A DNA stretch of 64,000 nucleotides from Chitinophaga horti (GCF_022867795.2 NZ_CP107006.1:2356001-2420000); one strand, 5' to 3'; shown: positions 43,995-53,949, numbered from the stretch's first letter. A program made the numbers and translations. The notes: generated from the sequence alone by a model not told the origin.

Positions 43995-45134
43995 TTAATT
44001 ATTTCCCTTCCCGAATAACTCTTCCAGCTTCTTCTCCAGCGGACTGTTACCACCGGGATCGAAACCTACTTCTTTCAAAAGGATCTTTCCATTCGGATCT
44101 ACCAGGAAAGTCGTGGGCACGCCCGTTACCGCAAAACCGCTGGAAGAAATGCCTTTCGTGTCCAGCGTTTGCAGCCAGGGCAGCTGCTGGTCTTTCAGGC
44201 CCTGTAGCCACGCGCTTTTGTCTTTATCGATGGAAATGCTGTAGATCTCAAACTTTTCGCCTTTGTACTTCGCGTACACCTCTTTCATGTGCGGGAACGA
44301 CTGTTTACACGGGCCACACCAGCTGGCCCAGAAGTCGATCACTACATATTTGCCTTTCAGGGATGCGAAGCTGAACGGTTTATCCAGCTCATTGTTCAGG
44401 GTGAAATTATCCACCTTGCTGCCAATGGCCGATTTCTTCAGCCCCGTAAGGAAGCCGGCGATGCTTTTGGCTTCTTCTGTTTTGCGCAGGTTAGGAGACA
44501 ACAGCGCGTACATTTTTTCTACCTCTGCCGGCGGCACACTGCTTTTAATGCCCGTTAACGCATACACGGAAGCATAAGAATCCGGATGTTCTTTGATGAA
44601 CGTGCCTACCAGCAAGGCCGAGCGGCGTTCGATCTCCTCGCTTTGTGCCTTACGCGCTTCTGCATTCTGCGGACCCTGTTTATACCAATCCGCCCCGTAT
44701 TTGGCGCTGATGCCGCGGTTCACTTCCGCGTACATTTCATTCTGTCTGCGACGCAGTTCACCATAAGCGGTGGGCGTTTTAAGACCACCCACTTTCATAC
44801 TGGCGAGTCCTTTGGTGATGTCGCCCTCCGAGAGCGTCACCGTGCCCGGCTCGTCGATCAGCAGCGGGAATGGCTGGTACATACGTTTCACGGCTTTATC
44901 ATACTCCGTGTAAAACATCGGCATGAACGGCTTTTCATAAGGAAGCGTGAAGGTAAAGTTGCCGTCGGTCATTACAGCCGAGTCCTGCTTGACGCCGGTG
45001 CCGTAGATGAACACTTTATTATGGCCGCGGGTATCGCCGTTAAATTTGCCGCTGATAACGACCGTTTTAACGCCCTGTGCCAGCGCGGTACCGCTTATGA
45101 GCAGTAGTCCCAGCGCGAATGTTTGTCTTTTCAT
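43995..45134 (-). CDS. TlpA-type thioredoxin-like disulfide protein with DUF4369-like N-terminus
   Basis: A 379-residue exported protein: signal peptide (MKRQTFALGLLLISGTALAQ), then a beta domain of the DUF4369 type (VVISGKFNGDTRGHNKVFIYG, about 24-110), a helical middle and a C-terminal TlpA/AhpC-TSA thioredoxin fold with FWASWCGPCKQSFPH (CxxC at about 270-273) and GVPTTFLVDPNGKI. Such proteins reduce or isomerise disulfides in the periplasm. It is last in the sigma/FecR/SusCD locus, eight bases after a paralogue of equal length, and is followed by a terminator. Confidence 0.92.
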   Translation of the reverse strand: MKRQTFALGLLLISGTALAQGVKTVVISGKFNGDTRGHNKVFIYGTGVKQDSAVMTDGNFTFTLPYEKPFMPMFYTEYDKAVKRMYQPFPLLIDEPGTVTLSEGDITKGLASMKVGGLKTPTAYGELRRRQNEMYAEVNRGISAKYGADWYKQGPQNAEARKAQSEEIERRSALLVGTFIKEHPDSYASVYALTGIKSSVPPAEVEKMYALLSPNLRKTEEAKSIAGFLTGLKKSAIGSKVDNFTLNNELDKPFSFASLKGKYVVIDFWASWCGPCKQSFPHMKEVYAKYKGEKFEIYSISIDKDKSAWLQGLKDQQLPWLQTLDTKGISSSGFAVTGVPTTFLVDPNGKILLKEVGFDPGGNSPLEKKLEELFGKGNN

Positions 45135-45142
45135 GGATATTA

Positions 45143-46282
45143 TTATTTCAGTGCTTTAGCGAGTTTTTCTTCCAGGTCTTTGCCACGCATGTTGGCTGCG
45201 ATGATCTTTCCTTCCGGATCGATGAGCCAGTTTTGCGGCACAGCGCGTACGTTGTACAATTTGGCCACCACATTATCCCAGCCTAACAGATCACTTACGT
45301 GCAGCCATGGTAAACCATCATCCTGGATGGCCTTCAGCCAGGCAGCCTTATCTTTATCCAGCGACACGGCCAGTATCTCAAAGTTCTTACCTTTAAATTT
45401 ATCGTACGCCAGCTTCACGTTCGGGTTTTCTGCCCTGCAGGGGCCACACCAGCTGGCCCAGAAGTCGATCAGCACATACTTACCACGCAGGGAGGCCAGT
45501 GAGAAAGGCTTTCCATCCGTGTCGTTCTGCGTAAATGCTGGTGCAACGGCGCCTAATGAAGTCGTGTAAGCTGCCGCCAGCCTTTCTTCAAACTTCTTAC
45601 CGTCAGGCGAGTTGCGCAAGTGTGCGGACAGCTGTTTATACTGTGCCTCCGTAGTTTTCGGATCGCTGATGATGCTTTTACCCGTAAGTACATTAAAACT
45701 TACCCAGCTGTTAGGATGCGATTTAACGAAAGCCGTTTCGATGGGCCCCGTCTCTTTCAGCGTGGCCAGCAGCTTATCGTACAACGCTTTATACTCCGCG
45801 CTTTCACGGTCCTTTGCGAAAGGAGCCATTTCTGCGTTGATGGCCGTGAGTTTGTCAACTACAGGCTTCTTCGCCAGGTTCAGGGCTTCAAAATCCTTCT
45901 GGGCAGCCGAGCCTTCGATCTTAGCCTCTTTAATTGTCGCACCCCTGAGGCTGATCTTACCTTCATCCAGGTAGAAAGGCGTGCCATCGCGACCGAGGAT
46001 TTCGCCGCCGTAACCCATTCCCATCGCCATACGGGGATTCGCGCTTGACTTAAGTATCATGACGATCGCCTGTACCGGCTTGTCTATCTTACCCGCGAAG
46101 TGAAAAACGCCGGATTGCAGCGCCGTAGTATCCGACACGCGTTTACCGCCTGCGCTGTAGCTCAATATCACCTTCGCTGGTTCGCCGATGTCGTTGATCT
46201 TACCGTCGAGCGTAAAACTTTTGTCTTGTGCTGTGGCGGCCAATGGAAGCAGGCCGCCGAGCAGGAATATCATTCTTTTCAT
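45143..46282 (-). CDS. TlpA-type thioredoxin-like disulfide protein, paralogue
   Basis: A 379-residue exported protein with the same architecture as its neighbour: signal peptide (MKRMIFLLGGLLPLAATAQ), DUF4369-like beta domain (FTLDGKINDIGEPAKVILSYSAGG), a helical middle and a thioredoxin domain with FWASWCGPCRAENPNVK (CxxC at about 280-283). The cis-proline loop reads AVPQ, so the loop after the active site differs from its partner (GVPT). It is placed between the degenerate metalloprotease lipoprotein gene (11 bases) and the other TlpA gene (8 bases). The pair presumably reduces disulfides of imported or secreted substrates. Confidence 0.92.
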   Translation of the reverse strand: MKRMIFLLGGLLPLAATAQDKSFTLDGKINDIGEPAKVILSYSAGGKRVSDTTALQSGVFHFAGKIDKPVQAIVMILKSSANPRMAMGMGYGGEILGRDGTPFYLDEGKISLRGATIKEAKIEGSAAQKDFEALNLAKKPVVDKLTAINAEMAPFAKDRESAEYKALYDKLLATLKETGPIETAFVKSHPNSWVSFNVLTGKSIISDPKTTEAQYKQLSAHLRNSPDGKKFEERLAAAYTTSLGAVAPAFTQNDTDGKPFSLASLRGKYVLIDFWASWCGPCRAENPNVKLAYDKFKGKNFEILAVSLDKDKAAWLKAIQDDGLPWLHVSDLLGWDNVVAKLYNVRAVPQNWLIDPEGKIIAANMRGKDLEEKLAKALK

Positions 46283-46293
46283 GCTGAAATAAT

Positions 46294-47562
46294 TTACTGG
46301 TTTTTACTATTCATACGACCCGGGCAACGAGCCATCACCGCTCGGAGGCGTGTCACCTGGTCGGCAGTTAAAGAGGTTAATAATGTTGGATAACGAATAT
46401 CGTCCATCGCGTTGTCTGTAATATACTTATCGCCGTCTGTACTCACTTTTGTGGCGAAGGAGTAACTGTTACGGGCATCCTGGCCGTCGAACTTACGTGT
46501 ATCGAAGCAATAATCAGAATACAGCCTGGTGTTGGTATACACCGGCGTGTAAAGGCCATAAAACATCCCGATGAAGCGGAACGCCTCTACCTTCCTTTCA
46601 AAACCCGGGAAGAACACCGTACGTGGCAGCGCGGCGCAGGCACTGGCATAGGCAAGCGTAAAATCGTTCGTGCCGGTAGCAATGCCTGCTATACCCAGGA
46701 TCAGCGACTCACCCTGCGCAGGTGGCAATTGTTTTGCGGGATAAGCGGTACTCAACGCCGAGTTGGGGCCGTAAGGCAACACATGGATGTTGAGATAATT
46801 ATTCGGGTTCCAGATGTAAGTGGCGGTAGTGGCATTAATCGTAGCGATATAATCGTTCAGTGCAAAACTGGTCGCTAACGGATTCACCTTAATATTATCA
46901 CTGTAAGTGATCCTGTTATACCCGGGCTGCGCCAATGCAAGTCCGGCCGCATTCTTCGCAGCCAGGCGGAACTCGATGTTCGCAGAAGCCCCGTTCGGAC
47001 TATGCCCAACTTTATTGTTTACCACCTGGTTGATGTAGTCGATCGTTTCCTGCAGCTTTTCGTAAGGCACCGGCTGGTAAGACGACGGATCATACGTGGT
47101 GTGTGCCGTATTCAATTCCCACACATGAAAAATCACATCTACATACACCTTCGGCGGAAGCGCCGGTATAGCGCGCAGTGCAACCGGTTCTGTCGCAGAT
47201 TTCACACCACCCAGTTCCGCATGAAACTTCACCGTATCGAAAGGGATCGTTGTGGTGGAATAGCGCATGCCCACTTCTGTACCAGAGCGCTCTTCCATGA
47301 TCTTGAGTGAACCGGATGGCAGTTGACGGTAGTCGATGAACAACATAGAATCCTTACCGCTGTTGAGGCGCACGCGCCGGTAAGCTTCCACGATAAAATC
47401 GAGGCGCGCCTGTCCATCGGCGATGAGCATTTTATCGGTGGCAGAGAGGTACACAGAATCTACATCGTCCAGCACCGGTTTGTACATCTGGTAGTTAAAG
47501 CCATCTTCTTTACACGAAACGAACGTCACGAAGGCTAAAAGAGATATGATAAGATATTTCAT
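46294..47562 (-). CDS. Pappalysin-like metalloprotease lipoprotein with degenerate zinc site
   Basis: A 422-residue lipoprotein (lipid Cys at 17 in FVSC). The layout follows the zinc-dependent metalloprotease lipoproteins found in SusCD loci: an N-terminal Ig-like part, PPKVYVDVIFHVWELN near 136-151, LNIHVLP near 257-263 and an ending DQVTRLRAVMARCPGR. The expected HExxHxxGxxH motif aligns with R329-F-I-G-M333-F-Y-G-L-Y-T339. Both first histidines, the catalytic glutamate (Phe330) and the third ligand (Thr339) are missing and only the glycine remains. The later Met-turn (DNAMDD) is kept. It is likely a catalytically dead homologue used for binding. The gene is between SusD and the TlpA paralogues. 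Confidence 0.8.
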   Translation of the reverse strand: MKYLIISLLAFVTFVSCKEDGFNYQMYKPVLDDVDSVYLSATDKMLIADGQARLDFIVEAYRRVRLNSGKDSMLFIDYRQLPSGSLKIMEERSGTEVGMRYSTTTIPFDTVKFHAELGGVKSATEPVALRAIPALPPKVYVDVIFHVWELNTAHTTYDPSSYQPVPYEKLQETIDYINQVVNNKVGHSPNGASANIEFRLAAKNAAGLALAQPGYNRITYSDNIKVNPLATSFALNDYIATINATTATYIWNPNNYLNIHVLPYGPNSALSTAYPAKQLPPAQGESLILGIAGIATGTNDFTLAYASACAALPRTVFFPGFERKVEAFRFIGMFYGLYTPVYTNTRLYSDYCFDTRKFDGQDARNSYSFATKVSTDGDKYITDNAMDDIRYPTLLTSLTADQVTRLRAVMARCPGRMNSKNQ

Positions 47563-47580
47563 AAAGTTCCTTTTTAAAGA

Positions 47581-49131
47581 TTAGTATTCAATGGGAATCC
47601 AGCCATCATTAGGCACCAGCGCCGGGTTTTCCTGCACTTCCGTTTGCGGGATAGGCAACGCGTACTGGTACGCGTCCGGGGCTACCGTGATGTCGTAAGG
47701 CTTTTGAAAGAATACCATTTTACGGTTCAGCGTTTTGTTGCGGTAACGTTTCAGGTCGAGCCAGCGTTTATCGCTATCACCAAAAAACTCTTTACGACGT
47801 TCGTTGATGATCTCCTGCAGCAGCGCATCTCCCGTAAGACCAGTAGCCGTACCCGCGTTACGGAAGGCTTTGAACTGGTTAAGCGTTGTAACCGCATCCC
47901 CCGTTTCATTCAGTCGAAACTGCGCTTCGGCGAGTAACAGGTAACCTTCTTCCGGTTTAAAGATGCAGGAGTTGCCTGGCTTACGCGTACCGTTCGCAGA
48001 ACCATCTGTAGGCCAGCCCCAGTTGAGCGTTCTGCCTGCAACGCCCACCTTACCACCTGCGCGGCTGGGGTCCATGTTAAAGAATAAGGCAATGCGCACA
48101 TCGCCCGGTGTAAAGAGCGCTGCAAAGTCCTGTGCCAGTGGAATGTTTTCTGGTCCATAGGTGCCTGGGCTCAGGTATTGGAAGTTTGCACCGTAAATGA
48201 AGCTAATACCGCCCTGTGTGTTGTTTTCGCCACAAAGCGCCGGGTAGTTCGGATCTTTACCGGTATAGGCATTGTGAAAACCTGTAACAGTAGTAGGAAT
48301 GGCTGCGCCCGCACCATCGATGGCCGCAGTAGCGTGTTTCTTTACATTCGCATAATCGCTGCTTTCTTTCGCCGGCGATTCTGCTTTAAACCAATATACC
48401 TGGGCCAGCAGGTGATTGAGGTAACGCTTGTTGTAAAATACATTATACCCCACCAGCGGCGCCGAACGATCGATCATCTCCATAGCGGCATGCAGATCGT
48501 CAAGGATCGTTTTGTACACTTCTGCATGCGTTTTACGTGGCACGCTGATACCCAGGCTGCTTTTGCCTGTATGCAGGTAAACAGGAATACCCTGCTCTGC
48601 TTTGTGATAAGGTGCAAAGTATTGCAGCAGTTTAAAGAAGTAGTAGGCCCTGTGTGCCTTCATTTCACCGAGCAGCTGATCTCGCTGTTGCTGTGTACCA
48701 TCGGTGATCTCATCCATCTGATCGATGAGTGCATTCATGAAACCGATGATGCTGTAGTTGTTCGTCCACAACGTAGTCGGCACGCTGAAGTTGTTCCAGA
48801 GCAACACATCTGCATAACCCTGTTCCAGTTTAAGGTGGTAGTTATTCGGCTGAAGATAGGTTTGCGTGAGCGCCAGTTCGAAGTCGATATTATCAGAATA
48901 AGATTCAAACAAGGTGTTAGCAGCGGCGGGGGCAACCGGCATAATGCCGCCGTAAAGGCTGCTCATCCTCAGTTCCGCCACACTACGAAGGTAGTTGGCC
49001 AGCAATGACTTTGCATCGCCGATCGTAGAAACGGTGCGTTGGTTCTTGGGCGCCAGGTCCAGGAAGTTTTTACAACCGGGTGTGCTGATCGTTCCGGCGG
49101 CTACCAATATTATTGCGAGTAATTTTTTCAT
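47581..49131 (-). CDS. SusD/RagB family nutrient-binding lipoprotein
   Basis: A 516-residue SusD-like outer-membrane lipoprotein. The signal peptide carries the lipobox STPGC. N-terminal TPR-like helices (NFLDLAPKNQRTVST, VGYNVFYNKRYLNHLLAQVYWFKA) are followed by a C-terminal SusD domain with the family motif LLLAEAQFRLNETGDAVTTLNQFKAFRNA and the final LPIPQTEVQENPAL. SusD lids the SusC barrel and binds the polymer or peptide substrate on the cell surface. It lies 12 bases after SusC in the same operon. The presence of a protease-like lipoprotein downstream favours a peptide or protein substrate. Confidence 0.95.
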   Translation of the reverse strand: MKKLLAIILVAAGTISTPGCKNFLDLAPKNQRTVSTIGDAKSLLANYLRSVAELRMSSLYGGIMPVAPAAANTLFESYSDNIDFELALTQTYLQPNNYHLKLEQGYADVLLWNNFSVPTTLWTNNYSIIGFMNALIDQMDEITDGTQQQRDQLLGEMKAHRAYYFFKLLQYFAPYHKAEQGIPVYLHTGKSSLGISVPRKTHAEVYKTILDDLHAAMEMIDRSAPLVGYNVFYNKRYLNHLLAQVYWFKAESPAKESSDYANVKKHATAAIDGAGAAIPTTVTGFHNAYTGKDPNYPALCGENNTQGGISFIYGANFQYLSPGTYGPENIPLAQDFAALFTPGDVRIALFFNMDPSRAGGKVGVAGRTLNWGWPTDGSANGTRKPGNSCIFKPEEGYLLLAEAQFRLNETGDAVTTLNQFKAFRNAGTATGLTGDALLQEIINERRKEFFGDSDKRWLDLKRYRNKTLNRKMVFFQKPYDITVAPDAYQYALPIPQTEVQENPALVPNDGWIPIEY

Positions 49132-49142
49132 GTTGATCCCAT

Positions 49143-52100
49143 TTAGAAGCCAAGAGTCAGAGATAAGGTGTAAGTACGGGTATTCGGGTAACCGAACGGC
49201 GTTTGTGTTTCCGCATCGGTACCGCTGTACGGACTCAATGCAAACAGGTTGCCTGCTACCAGTGTCGCCTTGGCAGTTTTAAGCGCCGAACGTGACAACA
49301 AGGTGCGTGGTGCGCGCCATGAAAGTGCGAGTTCGTTACACTTCAGGTAACGGCCACTCTCTACGTCGGTCGATATCAGGTACCTGGTATAACTGCTGGC
49401 AGTCGTACGGTACAAAGGAATATCCGTAATATCACCCGCCTGCCGCCAGCGGTTCAGGTTATTTTTGAGACGGTTGATGCGGCTGGCCGCCAGGTCGCTG
49501 GTACCAATGTTATTCGGCCCTTCCCTCCTGTCCTGGAAACTCATGATCTGGTTGCCACCGGCAAACACGAAGTTGCTCGTCAACTCGATCGACTTCCAGG
49601 TTAAACGCGTATTGAATCCGCCGTAAAACTTGGGATCACGCTGGCCAAGGAAATAAGGGCGATAAAGGGTTGTCATATCGGCCACACTCGTACGGCTCAG
49701 GTCTACTTCGGCATCTGTATAAGTGCTTTGTATCTTACCATCTACCATAGTATTGTTGATCTTTTGCGCCAGTACGATCATGCTGCCATTCTCCGGGTTG
49801 ATGTGAGAGAACTTGTAGCCATACCAGCTATTCACCGGGTAGCCCTGGATGTTGGATGTATAGAGGTTGGCCAAAGTAGGCATCGTTTTCTCGAACACAT
49901 CGTCGAGGTTATTCGCCACACGGGCCACGTTACCACCTACTTCCCACAGCCAGTCTTTGTTTTTGATCACCTCTACGCGCACACTCACTTCCATCCCTTT
50001 ATTAGATAAGGAACCTACATTCACCGTGGTGGACGGGCGACCTACGGAAGGCGGTATTTTGGTATCATCCAGCAAGTCGATCACCTTCTCGCGGAAGTAA
50101 CGCCATTCGGTATTGATACGGCCGTTGAATAACGACAGTTCCATTCCCAGGTTGGTTTCTGCTTTCTTTTCCCATTTGATAACCGGGTTGCCATACGAAA
50201 AACCCGATGCAACCGGCGTGCTGGCGTATACGAACGTGCCCAGCGTGTAAGTATGGAAAGGTAGTACCCGGCGGTTGATGCTGCCGCGATAACCGTAACC
50301 GGCAGACAATACAAGCCTGCTGATGATAGATCCGTGCTCCGCCAGGAACTTTTCATTATGTGCATTCCAGCGCACACCGGCAGACCATAACGGCGAGAAC
50401 TGGTTATCGGAACCGATAATATCCACCCCATCGTAACGCACATTACCGTTAAATACATAACGGTTGTCGTAAGAATAAGCCAGTGATCCGATGAAAGAAG
50501 CACTCCTGTTTTCGCGGTTCACCGTGCCGCCAAATTTCTCCAGCGACAGCTGCATGAAACGCGTATCTGCCACGAGGTCCCAGCTGGGATAACCGGCAAT
50601 CGCATATTCCTGCAGGTAAATCGGGTTAAAGTGATTGAACTGATCGTTTTTTACACCGCCAAATTCATTGGCAAAAAACGCCTGTACAAAGTGTTTACCA
50701 CCAAAGGTGTGGCTATAGTCCAGCGTATTACGTACCGTGTAGTCGAACGTACGTCCGGTGCTTTCGCGAAGGAAACCGCGGTTGTATTCCGGCAGTACCG
50801 CACCACTGTTCATTGACGCAGTGTTGAGCCAGTTATTTACATAGGAACGATAGGTGCCGCCGAAAGATTCATCCTTATCGTGTACAGACGTGTAAGAAGC
50901 GGCCACGTTGCCCGTATATTTAAGCCCCTTGATGATGTCGTACTCCACCGCAAATTGTCCGCGAATGTTACCATAAATGTTCGTAAGGCGATTCTCCTTT
51001 AATTCACGGATCATGTTAAAAGTGGAATAGTACATTGTACTAAAGTTGCCGATGTCGTACGGGATGGGACGATAAGTCATGTCCCAGGCGTAGGAGCCGT
51101 CGGCGTTGTAAGCCTTTTCATATGGATTGGCAAACACGGCATACTCAAAAGGGTCGATGCTCATCGAGCTCGTGCTGGCCACTGCCTGTCCTTCCACGTT
51201 CTTTTTCAGGGTGGTGTATAAGTTTAGTTTGAAGAGCAGTTTATCTGTGGCGAAGCGGCTCAGTTTCATATTCAACCCACCTGTCTGGAAGCGGTTTTCG
51301 ATCAGGCTGCCTTGCTGATCCTGGTAGTTGAAGCCGGCGTAGTAAGTCGTTTTGGTATTACCGCCGCTTAAGCTGATGTTGTGCGACTGGCTTTGCGCTA
51401 CGCGATACAGTTCTTTTATCCAGTCCGTATTCGTGTTTTCCAGCTCCGCGATGCGCGCTTCCGCATCTGCATAACTGATGGCGCCTTTATCGGCCAGGCT
51501 CAGTAACTGGATAACGCGGCCGCCAGACTCATAAGGCGGATAGAAGTCGTCGCGGATACCCCGTTCGAAGGCTACTTTTTCTTTCGCATTCATGAAATTG
51601 AAGGTGTTACGCGGGCGCTCAGTAATGCCGTATTTGCCGGAGTAGTTTACATAATCATTACCCGCCTTACCGTTTTTTGTGGTGATCACGATTACGCCGT
51701 TGGCAGCACGGGAACCGTAGATAGAGGCGGCTGTTGCATCTTTCAGGATCGTGATCGTTTCAATATTTTCAGGAGGAATATTTCCGATACCATTGGTGAT
51801 GAGAGAGTTCATGCTACCACTTACTTCGCCGGGCTGCAATGGCATACCATCCAGTACGTACAGTGGTTCTGCACTACCGGTGAGCGTGTTCACCCCACGA
51901 ATGATGATTTGTCCGGTTTCGCCCGGGCGGCCAGACACGCTACGTACGTACACACCCGGCATACGTCCGGCCAGCGCCTTGTCTACCGTTGTAATACCGG
52001 CATTCTCGATATCTTTTCCTGTTACGGAAGATACCGAGCCTACCATGTTAGAACGACGCCTGTCCTGGTAACCGGTAGACACTACCGATACCGCATCCAG

Positions 52101-52670
52101 GTTATTGGCAGATGGCGCCAGTTTAATGGCGACGAGGCGCGTTACAGACGCTGCGGACAGGTCACGGGCCTGGTACCCGATGCTCGTCAGGCTCAGCATC
52201 GCCGTACTGTCGGCCTTGATGCGGAATTGCCCTTTTGCATCCGTCGACGTACCGCCTGAGCGGCCCAGGATGCGAATCGTTACACCGGGGATGGGCAGTC
52301 CGGCTTCATCGGTCACCGTTCCTACAATGTCCTTTTGCGGAACACGCGTAGTGTCTGCCACGGCAGGTGTCAGCGCCCGCTTACGACGGATGGTGATCGT
52401 TTTGTTCTCGATCGAATACTCCAGTTTCGGACCGGCGAACAGTTTGTCGAGGAACTCGTTCAGTGGTTCCTGTTTAGCGGAAATGGTCACCGGTGCTGCT
52501 TCCTTTACGAGCTGGCTGTTACTCATCACGAGATAACCGGTTTGTTTTTGCACTTCGGTGAGTACATCCTGTAAGGCGACCCTCGTTCCCGAAAAAGTAA
52601 CGCGCTGGGCTACGGCGGCCGAACCGCATAGCAACGCACATGCACATAGCATGAAGGCAGTTAATCGCAT
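49143..52670 (-). CDS. SusC/RagA family TonB-linked outer-membrane protein with STN domain
   Basis: A 1175-residue TonB-dependent transporter. Signal peptide (MRLTAFMLCACALLCGSAAVAQ), then a secretin/TonB short N-terminal (STN) domain near 25-95 (VTISAKQEPLNEFLDKLFAGPKLEYSIENKTITIRRK), a carboxypeptidase-regulatory-like domain near 115-195 and a SusC plug with LAGRMPGVYVRSVSGRPGETGQIIIRGVNTL near 232-262 and SIYGSRAANGVIVITTK. The barrel ends in LTLGF with terminal Phe. The STN domain signals substrate loading to FecR anti-sigma, in keeping with the FecR and sigma genes directly upstream. Confidence 0.96.
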   Translation of the reverse strand: MRLTAFMLCACALLCGSAAVAQRVTFSGTRVALQDVLTEVQKQTGYLVMSNSQLVKEAAPVTISAKQEPLNEFLDKLFAGPKLEYSIENKTITIRRKRALTPAVADTTRVPQKDIVGTVTDEAGLPIPGVTIRILGRSGGTSTDAKGQFRIKADSTAMLSLTSIGYQARDLSAASVTRLVAIKLAPSANNLDAVSVVSTGYQDRRRSNMVGSVSSVTGKDIENAGITTVDKALAGRMPGVYVRSVSGRPGETGQIIIRGVNTLTGSAEPLYVLDGMPLQPGEVSGSMNSLITNGIGNIPPENIETITILKDATAASIYGSRAANGVIVITTKNGKAGNDYVNYSGKYGITERPRNTFNFMNAKEKVAFERGIRDDFYPPYESGGRVIQLLSLADKGAISYADAEARIAELENTNTDWIKELYRVAQSQSHNISLSGGNTKTTYYAGFNYQDQQGSLIENRFQTGGLNMKLSRFATDKLLFKLNLYTTLKKNVEGQAVASTSSMSIDPFEYAVFANPYEKAYNADGSYAWDMTYRPIPYDIGNFSTMYYSTFNMIRELKENRLTNIYGNIRGQFAVEYDIIKGLKYTGNVAASYTSVHDKDESFGGTYRSYVNNWLNTASMNSGAVLPEYNRGFLRESTGRTFDYTVRNTLDYSHTFGGKHFVQAFFANEFGGVKNDQFNHFNPIYLQEYAIAGYPSWDLVADTRFMQLSLEKFGGTVNRENRSASFIGSLAYSYDNRYVFNGNVRYDGVDIIGSDNQFSPLWSAGVRWNAHNEKFLAEHGSIISRLVLSAGYGYRGSINRRVLPFHTYTLGTFVYASTPVASGFSYGNPVIKWEKKAETNLGMELSLFNGRINTEWRYFREKVIDLLDDTKIPPSVGRPSTTVNVGSLSNKGMEVSVRVEVIKNKDWLWEVGGNVARVANNLDDVFEKTMPTLANLYTSNIQGYPVNSWYGYKFSHINPENGSMIVLAQKINNTMVDGKIQSTYTDAEVDLSRTSVADMTTLYRPYFLGQRDPKFYGGFNTRLTWKSIELTSNFVFAGGNQIMSFQDRREGPNNIGTSDLAASRINRLKNNLNRWRQAGDITDIPLYRTTASSYTRYLISTDVESGRYLKCNELALSWRAPRTLLSRSALKTAKATLVAGNLFALSPYSGTDAETQTPFGYPNTRTYTLSLTLGF

Positions 52671-52773
52671 AGTACAAAAATTGACTTTGGTTGGTAAATA
52701 ATGGTCAATACAAGCCCTCGCGGGCCTTTTTAACGGTCCACAATATGTTTTTCTCTAAAGCAACGATTGCGTA

Positions 52774-53949
52774 TTAACGTAACACGGATAGTTTCCGACC
52801 TTGTTCCAGCTTAACTTTTACATCCATTCCATCCAGGATGCTGATCACCTGTTGGAGACTTTGGTTTCTTTTCATCCGGCCCCATATCCTGATATCAGGG
52901 GCCCCTTGTTCATAAGTAACGGTCACATCGTACCATTTCGACAGCTGCCGCATGACGTCCGACAGCTTTGTATCGTTGAAGTCGAACTCCCCGTTCTTCC
53001 AGGCGATGGCGCGTACCGTATCTGCCTTTTGCACGGCGATTGAGCTCCCCTCCTGGTGCTGAGTAACGCCCTGCTGGCCCGGCTTCAACACCTTTCGCCC
53101 TTCGCTTGTTGTAACGGCTACTGCGCCTTGCAACAAAGTAGTGTATATATGTTCCTGGTCTGTATATGCATTTACATTAAATCGCGTGCCCAGCACCTCG
53201 ATTGCCGTATGGCCGTTCGCCTCTACTAAAAACGGGCGTTGTGCATCGGGCGCAATTTCAAAATACGCTTCTCCGGTCACCTGCACCGTGCGGCTATCGC
53301 CCGTAAAGCGGCTCGGGAAGCGGAGCGACGAGGCGGCGTTCAGCCATACCATCGTACCATCTTCCAACATCACCTGGAACTCGCCGCCATTTGGCGTTAC
53401 CAGCTGGTGATACTCCACGCCTTCGCTCATACCCGGTATATCACTATATACCAGCAATCCCTGGTGGTGCTGCACTTGTACATCGCCACCGCGTGTAAAA
53501 GCCGTATCGCTTTGTTTGTCCAGCGACAAGGTTTGACCGTTTGCAAGTACCAGTTTCGCTTTGGAGCTGCCTGGCAGTATTTCCTGTTGTGTCACCGCTA
53601 CTGGTGCTTTCGGTTGCCTAGGCAGGTTTAGCCAGATGCCGGTGCCTGCCCCCACCACTACCAGTGCTACCGCCGCCACCTTGGCGATCAGGGCTTGTCT
53701 GCGACGCGCTTTCACGACCGGCGGCAGGTAAACCTGTTTTTTACGACTGGTGTTGTAGCCGGCAAACTGTTTCCATTCGCCTGCTGCCTGGTTTTCATTT
53801 ACGAGTGATGCCACTGCTTTACGGTTAGCCTCACTGGCGGCCATCCAGGTTTCCAGCTCCTCCCGCTCATGCGGAGAGAGACTGCCCGAAAGGTAGCCAG
53901 GCATCAGTGATGCCATTCTTAAAGCCGTTTGTAATTCCCGATCATTCAT
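52774..53949 (-). CDS. FecR-family anti-sigma factor
   Basis: A 391-residue FecR-like regulator. Short cytoplasmic N-terminal segment with a zinc-less anti-sigma helix region (MNDRELQTALRMASLMPGYLSGSLSPHEREELETWMAAS), one transmembrane helix near 88-107 (LIAKVAAVALVVVGAGTGIWL), then the periplasmic FecR domain (VTPNGGEFQVMLEDGTMVWLNAASSLRFPSRF at about 185-220) and a C-terminal DUF4974-type domain (FNDTKLSDVMRQLSKWYDVTVTYE). It receives the signal from the STN domain of the SusC protein and releases the ECF sigma factor. Located between the sigma gene (72 bases) and SusC (103 bases). Confidence 0.95.
   Translation of the reverse strand: MNDRELQTALRMASLMPGYLSGSLSPHEREELETWMAASEANRKAVASLVNENQAAGEWKQFAGYNTSRKKQVYLPPVVKARRRQALIAKVAAVALVVVGAGTGIWLNLPRQPKAPVAVTQQEILPGSSKAKLVLANGQTLSLDKQSDTAFTRGGDVQVQHHQGLLVYSDIPGMSEGVEYHQLVTPNGGEFQVMLEDGTMVWLNAASSLRFPSRFTGDSRTVQVTGEAYFEIAPDAQRPFLVEANGHTAIEVLGTRFNVNAYTDQEHIYTTLLQGAVAVTTSEGRKVLKPGQQGVTQHQEGSSIAVQKADTVRAIAWKNGEFDFNDTKLSDVMRQLSKWYDVTVTYEQGAPDIRIWGRMKRNQSLQQVISILDGMDVKVKLEQGRKLSVLR

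Noticed and set aside
46294..47562. Active zinc metalloprotease annotation
   Set aside because: All zinc-ligand positions of HExxHxxGxxH are substituted; only the overall family resemblance remains.
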